Position numbers and translations under genes: made by a program | The notes under the pieces: generated by a model | What the model saw: only the letters and a program-made list of their open reading frames with translations | Told to the model about the DNA's origin: nothing | Database searches by the model: none | Shown here: in pieces, positions 46,214-54,984 of the stretch | Position numbering within the stretch: the stretch's first letter is position 1 | Layout: each line of letters begins with the position of its first letter | Assembly: GCF_000194945.1 (NCBI RefSeq) | Contig: NZ_GL878507.1 | Location: 759,963-823,962 of the forward strand | DNA length: 64,000 nt | Direction: 5' to 3' | DNA from: Streptococcus sanguinis SK1 = NCTC 7863 | GTDB taxonomy: Bacteria > Bacillota > Bacilli > Lactobacillales > Streptococcaceae

Positions 46214-46498
46214 CTATCCGAGAGAGGAAACAAAGCAAGTCCAAAGTGTACAGGCATTTGTCAAAATCATTGATTTTATGCTCGAATCTTTGGAGATAGA
46301 TAAAGCTTTTCGACCACATAGCTCATCTAATGAAATCTGGTAAAAATCGGCTAGACGAATAAGACTTGCACTATCTAGAATCGTCTTATCATTTTCCCAG
46401 TTCGAGATGGTCTGCCGAGTCGTTCCTAATGATTCTGCAATCTGAGCTTGGCTATAGCCTCTTTGCTCCCGTATAAACTTCAATTGTTTTCCTAACAT
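46214..46498 (-). CDS. XRE-family HTH regulator
   Basis: The 94-residue protein has an N-terminal HTH (FIREQRGYSQAQIAESLGTT then RQTISNWEND) and a short tail (ISKDSSIKSMILTNACTLWT...) that looks truncated compared with relatives carrying a membrane domain. GGAGG precedes the ATG. It leads XRE-SMR-SDR and probably controls them from the promoter at 46598-46606. Confidence 0.88.
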   Translation of the reverse strand: MLGKQLKFIREQRGYSQAQIAESLGTTRQTISNWENDKTILDSASLIRLADFYQISLDELCGRKALSISKDSSIKSMILTNACTLWTCFVSSLG

Positions 46499-46597
46499 TA
46501 TCTTTTCCTCCTCATCATACTTATTTTTTAGTTGTTTGGCTAGATGAAATTCTTTAACATTAGTGATTATTGTAGGTAAAAATTCTTTGACATGGCT

Positions 46598-46606
46598 ATT
46601 ATAACA
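46598..46606 (-). promoter_or_regulatory. XRE-SMR-SDR promoter, extended -10
   Basis: TGTTATAAT lies about 100 bases before the XRE ATG. Nearby AAAGAATTT copies in the leader may be binding sites. Confidence 0.5.
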
Positions 46607-46687
46607 CGATTTACGTTCATCTTAAAATACTTGCCTATCTAAAACACTTGATACATCTATCAAACATTTGCCCCAAAAATCCGCAGC

Positions 46688-46718
46688 AAAAAAGACTGGG
46701 ACAAAATTGTCTCAGTCT
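46688..46718 (-). terminator. Adhesin gene terminator
   Basis: AGACTGAGACAA and TTGTCCCAGTCT pair with one G-T, followed by TTTTTT on the minus strand, 48 bases past the stop. Confidence 0.8.
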
Positions 46719-46765
46719 AAATTTATCATGTTCAAAATCTCTGGATGCAGGAGCTGTTTATCTTT

Positions 46766-49700
46766 TTATGACTTTTTCTTAGAAAGACGGAAGCCGGCTG
46801 AAGCTAGCAAGGCCGCAAAGCCAAGATAAGTGAGAAGAGAGCTCGAACTGCTTCCAGTTTTAGGCAATTGACCTTGACTGGTTTGGTAGCTGACAGATAG
46901 CTGCATGTTGCTTGGTTGCTTACTTGCAGATCTTTGATGCTGCAAAGTCTGGTTTGAAAGAGGCTCAAATTTTTGCGCTGTTTGAACAGTAATCTCTGCA
47001 GGAGGTGTCGAAACACTAACCTGATTGGATTCTATCCGGTATTGATTATTAATCAGCAAGCTGAAATGATTGGTATAAGTTCTGCCTGAATACAAGAGTC
47101 GACCGACTGCTGCTGGAGCTAGGGTCTCGGTCGCAGAATTCAAGTCAGCATTGTAGCGTTCAAGCAGACCTGGTGCAGCAACAAAAGTCAAGACTCTGGT
47201 GCTCGGGTCATAAGAAACCTCGTAACCAGAACTTTTCGCTCTAGTAGCTTCTAGATCTAATTCAAAACCTTCCGGCAGGCGATCTTCCAATACGAAAGAA
47301 TGAATTGGCAGGCGATAAGCAGGCAAAGCATCCGTTACCAGATTAAGGACAGCAAAACTTCCCTGGCTAACCTCTTGTTGATGAATATTCTTCTTGGACT
47401 CATCCTCCAACTCTTCTCTGACTTTTAACTGGATAAAAAGCTGGTTATAGTGATAAGTTTGAGTCGGCGCTTGCGGACGGCTTGGCAAAGCTTGATAGCT
47501 AGGTTCAGCCGGCTTTTGAGGAAGCTCTTTATAGTTCGGCTTGTCAGGCTCAGCAATCAAAGGCAAGTCACTTTCTCTGATAGGTGACTGGGGTTCAGGC
47601 TGAAGAACTGGTTCTTGAGGAAGCTGTGGTTCCTGCAGATAGCTTGGCTCCTGAGACAGCTCCTCTAAAGCAATTTCTTCTTCATAAACAGGCGGTTTCG
47701 GAGCCTCACCCGTGCTTACTTCAGGATCTTTTTGAGGTTTCTCTGGTTCCTTCAAATAAGATGGGAGCTGTGGTTCCTGTGGCAGCGCTTCTTCAACCGG
47801 AGCTTGCGGAAGACTCAGCAAGGACTGCTCCTTCTCATAGGTCGGCTCTTCAATTGCATCCAGCTCTTTCAATAAAGAAGGGGCGCTAGGTTCGTCTGGC
47901 AACTCCTGATAAGCTGGCGCCTGCGGTTGAAGCGGCTCAGCCTTATAAGTCGGCTCTTGCGGTAAAACTTCCAAATCTCTTTCCGGTAGAGCTACTAGTT
48001 CCTCAGGCCGACTTGGAAGAGCAAGAGGCTGAGTTTCTGTCGGCTGGCTAGGAAGTTCTTGATAGGCTGGCTGAGCTGGCTCTTCTGGCAAAGGTTGATA
48101 GACTGGCTGACTCGGAAGAGGCTGCAAGGCCTTGACTTCCTCATAAGCCGGTTCCTGAGGTTGAGCAACTTCTGTCGGAGCAACAGGCTTCATTGGAACA
48201 CCTTTGGCTTTAATATCAGAGTTAAATACAAACCAAGCAGAACCCCGATTTCTTGAACCAATATCAAAGGAAATGACATCTCCCTGTGCCTTACCTACGA
48301 TAGCGCCATACCAGTTATAGGGACTGTTCGGCGAGTCCCATTTGTTATACTCAAAGCGAGAGCCTTCCCGCTCAAAGTTAATTGAAATATCAGCGTGAAC
48401 ACTAGTATCTGGGTGAACATTAATGGCAGAGCCTGTAATAGGAATATATTCACCATTAAAATTCTTGATATATTCAATCGCAACTTTGTTCGTATTTAAA
48501 GACGAGAAGCTGACAAGCGAACCTGTCATATCAAGCTTTTCTCCAGCCTCATCGAAAAACTCAGCTTGAACATTGACCCGAGAATGGCCATGAAAATCCA
48601 AGGTCCAGACAGTCAAGGTCGGATCCTTAACTAAGAAAACTGGCAGCTTATCCTGACTCTTCGTTGATTCTTTCAGAGTATAAGTGTAGACAACTTTAGC
48701 GATTTTCTTGCCCTGAATACTGGAATTTTTGATATTGGTATAAGTAGCTACCAGAGGCACATCTTTTTGCAAAATGACTTTAGTCTGATGCTCTTTCCCT
48801 TTTAAAACACTGGTCAAAGCAGTTATTCCTTGTTGATCCATTCCCCAAGAACGCACCTCATCAGTCAGCTCATCATTGGTATAGGTTCTAATAGACGGAT
48901 CAAGCGTCAAGACAGCCTGGGGCTCAGATTTGAAAACAAAAGGCTGGCTTTCAACCTTACTGAGATAGCCTTCTTCATTTTTCTTAGCTTCAGCTTCCTG
49001 CAACTCTCTCTCAAAAGTTACAAGAGCTACATCATACTTAGTTTTGGCTTTATCATAGGCAGCTTTTGCCTTCTTATATTCTTCCAAGAGCTTATCATAG
49101 TCAGATTTCAGGCGGGCATTTTTTTCCTCAATGTTTGCATTTTCCTGCTCAATCACTGCGTTCTGTGCTGAAATAGAAGCAAGGTTTGCCTCATAATCTT
49201 CTTTTAGTCTTTGATTTTCTGCTTCAATCCTTGCAAGATTTGCTTGGTAGGTCGCTAAGTCAGCCTGATAAGCAGCTAATTTATTCTTGTTTTCCGTTTC
49301 AATCCGAGCAGTCGCCTCCTGATAGGTAAGTAAGGCTTTCTCATATGCTTCTCGATTTTTCTGGTTGCTTTCAGTGATTCGAGCCACATCCTGCTCATAT
49401 TGAGATAATTGATTTTTATAAAGCTCTTGTTTTTCCTGATTTTGCTGACGAATCTGGGCATTTTCAGCTTGAATGGCAGCATTACGGGCTGTTACTTCTG
49501 CTTTTTCTGTCTCATAGGCAGTTTGCCGCTTATTATTTTCAGCTTGGACACGCTCAAGTTCAGATTGATAGGCAGTCAAAGCTGCTTGATGATCTCTCGC
49601 TTTGGCATCATTGGCCGCCTCGATTTCAGACCGATTCTTTTGATAAGCAACTAATTTGCTCTCATAGTCTTTCTCTGCCGCTTGATTTTTTTGTCGAATC

Positions 49701-50956
49701 TCAGCCAATCGCTCTTGATAAGCGGCTAAATCAGCCTGATACTGCTCCTTTAAGGCTGCATTTTTCTTCTGAATAGCTAGATTTTGCGCCTCAATCTCTT
49801 TATTCTGCTCTTGGATTTTAGCCAAGACCGTCTCATAAGATTGTTTTGCTGCTTGATTGGCTCTTTGAATGCGTTCTACTTCCTGTTGGTAAGTCGTCAA
49901 TTCTGACTGATACTGCTGTTCTAGCTCGGCATTATCTTTATGAACTCTAGCCAACTCTTTCTCATAATCAGCCAAGGCAGCTTGATAAACGGCTTCTTTT
50001 TCTGCCTTAACCTGAGCCAGTCTGGATACTTCAGCTTCATACTGCTTGACTGCTTCCTGATAGCCTTTTTCAGCTGCCTGATTTCGTTCTGCAATGGCTG
50101 CATTTTCAGCTTGAGCAGCTTCATTGTGATCTGAGACCTGAGCAAGCTTTGCTTCATAGCGACGCTTTGCTTCTGCATTCTTCTCCTGAGTAGCTTTCAG
50201 CTCTGTAGCATAGCTCTCCATAGCAGTTTGGTAGTCTGCTTTTGCTTGAGCATTTTCTTGTAAAATCCGTGAACGCTCCTCTTGATAGGCAGCTAAAGCT
50301 GCTTGATAGGAGGTTTCTTTCTCTTGATTGATTTTTACTATACGGTTCAATTCTGCTTGATAAGCAGCCCGTTTCTGCTCATAGTCCGCCTGTAGCTGAG
50401 CATTTTCAGCTTGAATACGACTGGACTCTTGTGCATGGTAAGCCAGAGCCTTGTCATATTGGTCTTTCAAGGCTTGATTGGCAGACTCTTTCTGACTGAG
50501 TTCTTTCTCATAAGTCTTCAGTTGCTCTTGATAAGCTGCTGTGGTTTCACGTATTTCCTTGACTTGGGTCGCATAATCTGTTAGGGCTGTCTCCCGTTTA
50601 CTAGCAGCTTCTTCTGGATCTCTAGCTGTTCCTAAATCAACAGTCGGCTCCTGCTTTAGCTGAACTCCTGCTTTCCCGGCCTCTGCCAAAGCTTGGTCAA
50701 TTTCTGCATGAGAAACCTCCAAGGGAAGCTTGTCTTGATTAACTGGCTCTGACTGAGCAGGCGCAACAGTTGGCTGGGACGCTTCGGTTGGCGAAAGAGT
50801 AGCTTCAGAAAGGGCAGACTGTCCTGCTGCTGAAGATACCTTTTCCTCTGCTTGAACTGATCCGGCAGCTACCAACAAAGCCGCACCCAAAACAGCTCCG
50901 CACAAGCCCTTAGAAAGGCGGCTCTTGCGGAAGCCATAGACTATTTTCTTTTCCAT
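46766..50956 (-). CDS. Antigen I/II-family (GbpC-domain) LPxTG surface adhesin
   Basis: The 1396-residue wall protein has a YSIRK-like signal peptide (YGFRKSRLSKGLCGAVLGAA). A long Ala/Glu/Gln-rich heptad stalk follows (about residues 75-665, repeating Y-x-A-x-L-x2-Y and AENAAI-type units). Then come a GbpC/V-region lectin-like domain (about 690-955, with DFHGHSRVNV and YNWYGAIVG) and a Pro-rich region (about 960-1195). A single C1-type isopeptide domain (FVLEDRLPEGFELD, SGYEVSYD) is followed by LPKTG near 1364. It should bind host salivary glycoproteins or partner bacteria. C2 and C3 domains of SspB/P1 are missing. The ATG at 50956 has GGAG six bases upstream. Confidence 0.93.
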   Translation of the reverse strand: MEKKIVYGFRKSRLSKGLCGAVLGAALLVAAGSVQAEEKVSSAAGQSALSEATLSPTEASQPTVAPAQSEPVNQDKLPLEVSHAEIDQALAEAGKAGVQLKQEPTVDLGTARDPEEAASKRETALTDYATQVKEIRETTAAYQEQLKTYEKELSQKESANQALKDQYDKALAYHAQESSRIQAENAQLQADYEQKRAAYQAELNRIVKINQEKETSYQAALAAYQEERSRILQENAQAKADYQTAMESYATELKATQEKNAEAKRRYEAKLAQVSDHNEAAQAENAAIAERNQAAEKGYQEAVKQYEAEVSRLAQVKAEKEAVYQAALADYEKELARVHKDNAELEQQYQSELTTYQQEVERIQRANQAAKQSYETVLAKIQEQNKEIEAQNLAIQKKNAALKEQYQADLAAYQERLAEIRQKNQAAEKDYESKLVAYQKNRSEIEAANDAKARDHQAALTAYQSELERVQAENNKRQTAYETEKAEVTARNAAIQAENAQIRQQNQEKQELYKNQLSQYEQDVARITESNQKNREAYEKALLTYQEATARIETENKNKLAAYQADLATYQANLARIEAENQRLKEDYEANLASISAQNAVIEQENANIEEKNARLKSDYDKLLEEYKKAKAAYDKAKTKYDVALVTFERELQEAEAKKNEEGYLSKVESQPFVFKSEPQAVLTLDPSIRTYTNDELTDEVRSWGMDQQGITALTSVLKGKEHQTKVILQKDVPLVATYTNIKNSSIQGKKIAKVVYTYTLKESTKSQDKLPVFLVKDPTLTVWTLDFHGHSRVNVQAEFFDEAGEKLDMTGSLVSFSSLNTNKVAIEYIKNFNGEYIPITGSAINVHPDTSVHADISINFEREGSRFEYNKWDSPNSPYNWYGAIVGKAQGDVISFDIGSRNRGSAWFVFNSDIKAKGVPMKPVAPTEVAQPQEPAYEEVKALQPLPSQPVYQPLPEEPAQPAYQELPSQPTETQPLALPSRPEELVALPERDLEVLPQEPTYKAEPLQPQAPAYQELPDEPSAPSLLKELDAIEEPTYEKEQSLLSLPQAPVEEALPQEPQLPSYLKEPEKPQKDPEVSTGEAPKPPVYEEEIALEELSQEPSYLQEPQLPQEPVLQPEPQSPIRESDLPLIAEPDKPNYKELPQKPAEPSYQALPSRPQAPTQTYHYNQLFIQLKVREELEDESKKNIHQQEVSQGSFAVLNLVTDALPAYRLPIHSFVLEDRLPEGFELDLEATRAKSSGYEVSYDPSTRVLTFVAAPGLLERYNADLNSATETLAPAAVGRLLYSGRTYTNHFSLLINNQYRIESNQVSVSTPPAEITVQTAQKFEPLSNQTLQHQRSASKQPSNMQLSVSYQTSQGQLPKTGSSSSSLLTYLGFAALLASAGFRLSKKKS

Positions 50957-50977
50957 TATAAACTCCATTTCTCCTTT

Positions 50978-50993
50978 AAACAGTTTCCTGTTT
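50978..50993 (-). promoter_or_regulatory. GAAA-tetraloop hairpin in the adhesin mRNA leader
   Basis: On the minus strand AAACAG-GAAA-CTGTTT forms a perfect 6-bp hairpin with a GNRA loop, directly before the AAAGGAG sequence. It may affect mRNA stability or translation start. Confidence 0.5.
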
Positions 50994-51010
50994 ATTTCAC
51001 ATACTTTTCT

Positions 51011-51039
51011 ATTTTATCAAAGCAAAGGCATATTAGCAA
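51011..51039 (-). promoter_or_regulatory. Adhesin promoter
   Basis: TTGCTA (51034-51039) and TAAAAT (51011-51016) are 17 bases apart, about 55 bases before the start codon. Confidence 0.6.
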
Positions 51040-51060
51040 TGTTTAAATACTCAAAATGAT

Positions 51061-51100
51061 AAAGAAAAAGCCTGAGATAGGCTACTATCTCAGACTTTCT
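51061..51100 (-). terminator. pepN terminator
   Basis: AGTCTGAGATAG and CTATCTCAGGCT pair around a short loop, followed by TTTTTCTTT on the minus strand, about 20 bases past the pepN stop. Confidence 0.85.
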
Positions 51101-51120
51101 AGTCAATTTAATTAAATCCA

Positions 51121-53661
51121 TCAGATCGCAGCTCGAATTGCTTTTTCCACTGCTTCTTTCTCACGCTTAACCAGTTCAACACGCGCAGCGATTTCCTTGA
51201 TTCCCATGCTGATGTTTCGGCTAATCGCCATATCGTCCAACTGCGGTTCAAAGAAGGCTTTGTACTCTGCCAATCTCTTCTCTGTCTTGAAGACCACTGC
51301 TGGGCTAATGACAAAGCTATCAAAGCTCATGTCGCCACCTAGTGCTGCCTTGATCCAGTCCCAATTTTCACGCGCCCAAGTCCACACTGCTTCTTGAGTA
51401 AAATCTTGGCTGAGGAAACGGGCATACCAAGCTGACAAATCCTGCGGTTTCACAGTAAATTTATCCTTCCAAGTCGCTAACAGTTCATCCAAGGTTTCCT
51501 TGTTCTTCGTATAAGAAAGGGCTGTAGAAAGAGCATTTTTGAAGCTTCCATCATTTGAAGCGACATAGAGGTCCAGATAAAGCTTAGTCAGCTCCTTGCT
51601 TTCATGATGCTTGATTTGGTTGACCAATACCTGCAAACGAATAGCAGCAGGGAGTTTTTCCAAATTATCACGATAGCGGTCAAAAATCTGGCTTGCTTGA
51701 GCTTTAGCTGTCTCATCGTCAGCCTTAATCATATTACCCACAATTAGCTGACGAACCATCTCATCTTCATCGCTCTCTCCCTCCTGTTTTTCAAAACCAA
51801 GACGGTCGAAATTACTTTGACTAAGTACTTTCAGCAGGGCTTTGTAATCTTCTTCAGTCTGACTGCCCTCATCCACAAAGCGGTTCAATCCTTCTAGCAC
51901 TTGGGAAACAGCTGAAACCACCATATAAGAAGTTTCGTTTGCCAACTTGCTGATAACTGGCAGCAGATCCGCATAGGAAATCATACCTGACTCTGCCAGA
52001 AGTCGGCGCTCTTGCACGATTTGCAGCTTGCTGATATTGTCCAAAGAGCTAAGATTATTCAGAAGAGCATCCAGCAACTCACCCTGATAATCTGTAATAT
52101 AGTGGGCAGTGTTTTCTGTATTGAGACGCAGGGCCCCGTCATTTTGCGCTGCCAGGGCTGCATAATTAGGAATTTCCAGTCTTTCTGTCGTCAGAGTATC
52201 AGGAAGTCCTTGCCAGTTACTGTTAAGAGGCACTGGCCAGAGACGACCTTTGTCTTCGTGCTCCCCAATGAAGAACTGCTTCTGGGTCAAAATCAAGCAG
52301 TCATTTTCGACCTTAGCAGTGACAACTGGATAACCCGGCTGCTCCAGCCAAGCATCCATAAAGGCAGCTACATCACGGCCAGAAGCTTGAGAAAGAGCGT
52401 CCCAAAGATCACGACCGATGGTATTGCCATACTGGTGCTTCTCAAAGTAGGCACCTAGCCCCTTACGGAAGGCATCATCTCCCAGCCAACGGCGCAGCAT
52501 GTGCATAAGACGACTACCCTTGGCATAGACAATCGCTCCATCAAAAAGAGTATTGATTTCATCAGGATGCTTGACCTCTACATGGACCGACTGGACGCCA
52601 TCTGTCGCGTCACGCTTGAGGGCATAAGGAGCTCCACTGGTCTGGAAATCTTCAAAAATCTTCCAGCTAGGCTCAATCGCATCAACTGAGACATACTCCA
52701 TCATATTGGCAAAGCTTTCATTGAGCCAGAGGTCGTCCCACCACTTCATGGTCACTAGATTTCCGAACCATTGGTGGGCTAGTTCGTGTGCAACAACCAA
52801 GGCAACTGTCTGACGGCTCAGAGCTGTTGAATTTTCATCCACCAGCAGATAAATTTCCCGATAGGTCACCAAACCCCAATTTTCCATAGCACCAGCAGAA
52901 AAGTCTGGCAGGGCCACATGAAGTGACTGAGGAATAGGATACTTGACTCCATAGTATTCTTCATAAAATTCGATACAGCGAACCGCAATGTCCAAAGCAA
53001 ACTCTAGATTGCTGGCTGGGTGGGCCTTGGTCGCATAGACTCCTACCAAGGTTCCATTCTTGGTTTTAGCAGTAATTCCTTGCATATCACCTGCAGCAAA
53101 AGCCAAGAGATAGGAAGACATACGTGGAGTCGTTTCAAACTTCCAAACGCCAGTCGCTTTGCGGTTTTCAACATCAATTTCTGGCATATTAGACAGAGCC
53201 AACTCACCCTCTTCTTGGTCAAATTTCAAAGCCAAATCAAAAGTTGCCTTAGCCTCTGGCTCATCCACACTCGGAAAGGCTTCGCGGGCAAAATGGCTCT
53301 CAAACTGCGTAGAAATAATCTCTTTTTTCACACCATCTACCGTGTAGTAGGATGGGTAAATTCCCGTCATATTATCCGTAATCTTACCAGTATAAGTTAT
53401 TGTCATCACTACAGGCCCAGCTGCTTCCAGCTCGATATAAAGAGCTTCATTGTCCTTATCAAGAGTGAAAGGACGAGCTTGGCCAGCCACCTCTACAGCT
53501 TCAACTGTTAAATCTTTTTGATGTAGGGAAATCTTACTCGTCTTAGCTTCCCCAGTAATGGTCACGTTGCCTGAAAAAGTCTTGTCGGCACGATTCAGAT
53601 CCAAAAAGAGATCATAGTGCTCAGGAACAAATGTTTCAATAAAATGTTTAACTGCTTGCAT
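51121..53661 (-). CDS. pepN: Aminopeptidase N
   Basis: The 846-residue M1 zinc aminopeptidase removes N-terminal residues from peptides in the cytoplasm. It shows the substrate motif GAMENWG near residue 258 and the zinc site VVAHELAHQWFGN near 288, with the third ligand in LWLNESFANMMEYV. The ATG at 53661 has GAGGAG six bases upstream; the longer frame to 53694 is not needed. In S. mutans and S. pneumoniae, as I recall, pepN lies beside ciaRH; here about 7 kb separates them. Confidence 0.96.
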   Translation of the reverse strand: MQAVKHFIETFVPEHYDLFLDLNRADKTFSGNVTITGEAKTSKISLHQKDLTVEAVEVAGQARPFTLDKDNEALYIELEAAGPVVMTITYTGKITDNMTGIYPSYYTVDGVKKEIISTQFESHFAREAFPSVDEPEAKATFDLALKFDQEEGELALSNMPEIDVENRKATGVWKFETTPRMSSYLLAFAAGDMQGITAKTKNGTLVGVYATKAHPASNLEFALDIAVRCIEFYEEYYGVKYPIPQSLHVALPDFSAGAMENWGLVTYREIYLLVDENSTALSRQTVALVVAHELAHQWFGNLVTMKWWDDLWLNESFANMMEYVSVDAIEPSWKIFEDFQTSGAPYALKRDATDGVQSVHVEVKHPDEINTLFDGAIVYAKGSRLMHMLRRWLGDDAFRKGLGAYFEKHQYGNTIGRDLWDALSQASGRDVAAFMDAWLEQPGYPVVTAKVENDCLILTQKQFFIGEHEDKGRLWPVPLNSNWQGLPDTLTTERLEIPNYAALAAQNDGALRLNTENTAHYITDYQGELLDALLNNLSSLDNISKLQIVQERRLLAESGMISYADLLPVISKLANETSYMVVSAVSQVLEGLNRFVDEGSQTEEDYKALLKVLSQSNFDRLGFEKQEGESDEDEMVRQLIVGNMIKADDETAKAQASQIFDRYRDNLEKLPAAIRLQVLVNQIKHHESKELTKLYLDLYVASNDGSFKNALSTALSYTKNKETLDELLATWKDKFTVKPQDLSAWYARFLSQDFTQEAVWTWARENWDWIKAALGGDMSFDSFVISPAVVFKTEKRLAEYKAFFEPQLDDMAISRNISMGIKEIAARVELVKREKEAVEKAIRAAI

Positions 53662-53775
53662 CAGCTTCTCCTCATCTAGCGAACAACGAAGCAAGATTAC
53701 TCTGCTATCCTTATCCGCTTATAATCTGTTATTATTGTATCATATTTAAAAGATTTCGTTGCAGAATAAATGCAA

Positions 53776-53802
53776 ACAAAAAGACAGGGGAATAACCTGT
53801 CT
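53776..53802 (-). terminator. Toxin locus B terminator
   Basis: AGACAGG and CCTGTCT pair around a 7-base loop, followed by TTTTTG, about 28 bases past the last gene of locus B. Confidence 0.8.
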
Positions 53803-53829
53803 ATGTAGTTTATGAAAATGGAAGAAAGG

Positions 53830-54156
53830 TCAAGAGTTCTTCTTTTCTTTCTCAAGTTCCTCTAATTTTTTATTATAGATTCGATTTTCTTCGTGATAAG
53901 TTTTGTTTAGCCGTTCTTCATAACGCTGAATTTTTCTGTCAAAAATTTCTCTATTTTCTTCTATTTGTCTTAATTCATATGAGGGCACGGTATCAGGACT
54001 ATTGCAACAAAAAGAAAATATCCATTCGCTCATTTCCTCTGAAACATTTTTAGCCTCTCGTCTCATATCTTGGTAATCCCATTCATACTCACTAACTTTC
54101 TTTCGAAAAGCTATGTGATCGTCATCAAGACGATCAATCTTTTTCTGAATATCCAT
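53830..54156 (-). CDS. Small helical toxin-partner protein, locus B (Lap2/DUF3958-like)
   Basis: This 108-residue, highly charged helical protein is paralogous to 30823-31134 (shared C-terminal Y-x2-R-L...Y-x-EENR-x-YNKKLEEL). AGGAGG precedes the ATG. It is the last gene of locus B, nine bases after its partner. It has no signal peptide. It probably binds the helical export domain of the toxin for type VII delivery (inference from context). Confidence 0.6.
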   Translation of the reverse strand: MDIQKKIDRLDDDHIAFRKKVSEYEWDYQDMRREAKNVSEEMSEWIFSFCCNSPDTVPSYELRQIEENREIFDRKIQRYEERLNKTYHEENRIYNKKLEELEKEKKNS

Positions 54157-54164
54157 AAAGCCTC

Positions 54165-54461
54165 CTATAAGATAGGGCTGGTCAAACTAGGCTTAGGAAC
54201 AGCGCCTAGTACCTCCTTGATTGAATCTGCTGCTCCACCTGTGAAAGCTCCAGATAAGTCAGCAGGTACTTGAGTAGAGGCAAAAGTTTTCATAGTATCT
54301 GCTTGACTATCTAGCCAACTCTGCAAAGCTTGACTTTCTTCAAGAAGGACAGCTATTTTAGCTGAAATTAAACCACGAATAGCAATACGTTCCTGAATCT
54401 TTAAATATTCTTTTTTTATACGTTCGGCTTCAGCTCGATCTTCTGTATTTGGTTCAATCAT
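54165..54461 (-). CDS. Small helical toxin-partner protein, locus B (Lap1/DUF3130-like)
   Basis: This 98-residue helical protein is paralogous to the one at 31146-31457 (TMKTFAST against DMKNYAST, and PSL-T/D-SPI at the end). I place the start at 54461 because AGGAGG lies six bases upstream; the frame further upstream overlaps the toxin. It starts ten bases after the toxin stop. A WXG100-like role as export partner is likely. Confidence 0.6.
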   Translation of the reverse strand: MIEPNTEDRAEAERIKKEYLKIQERIAIRGLISAKIAVLLEESQALQSWLDSQADTMKTFASTQVPADLSGAFTGGAADSIKEVLGAVPKPSLTSPIL

Positions 54462-54471
54462 GCGTTTCCTC

Positions 54472-54984
54472 CTATTTTTTTGTGAAAATCTGGGCGCCTT
54501 TTTGATCAATCGCTACGATATTATCAGCGGCCTTGTTTAAATTACCAGCGATTTCCGTCATTTTAGTCGTATATTCACTTGCTGAGGCGAGAGTAGAGGC
54601 TTCTGTTCCGCCATTCCAAGTTTTGGATAAGGTCAGTTCAGACAAGAGATCTTCTACTTCTCCAGATGAAAGGTTGTGAGCTAATGTAAAAGATGCGTTT
54701 CTTAGTTCTGAGATGTGCGCCTCAACTTTTGATTTTGCACTTGCTAACTTATCTTTAATCTCTTGCTCATAGACCTCAGCTTGAAGCTGAGCAGTTTGAG
54801 CACTTGTACGAACGAGTTCCTCTCTTAAACTAATTGTTTTGTCGCCAGAACTGGTTCTTAACGAGGCATGCAATTCATCAATGTATTCTCTATTTATAGC
54901 GATTAAATCCTGCTTAGAAGGCTCAGGAGCGAAGTCTCCATATTCCTTTAAATACTCAAGGACATAATGATCAGGATTTTTTTT
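54472..54984 (-). CDS. Toxin B, C-terminal (LXG-like export) frame
   Basis: About 168 codons, beginning at the A8 tract, read NPDHYVLEYLKEYGDFAPEP and then a helical domain with LSSGEVEDLLSELTLSKTW. This domain is clearly related to the C terminus of toxin A (LSDSEVESLL). There is no ribosome site or start codon near the beginning of this frame. It is the continuation of the N-terminal frame at 54948-55814 after a -1 shift. Joined, the toxin would be about 447 residues. Confidence 0.7.
   Translation of the reverse strand, partial: KKNPDHYVLEYLKEYGDFAPEPSKQDLIAINREYIDELHASLRTSSGDKTISLREELVRTSAQTAQLQAEVYEQEIKDKLASAKSKVEAHISELRNASFTLAHNLSSGEVEDLLSELTLSKTWNGGTEASTLASASEYTTKMTEIAGNLNKAADNIVAIDQKGAQIFTKK

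Noticed and set aside
48900..50650. Repeats in the adhesin gene considered as a CRISPR or satellite array
   Set aside because: They are degenerate coding repeats of a heptad coiled-coil stalk, in frame throughout, with no constant repeat and spacer pattern.
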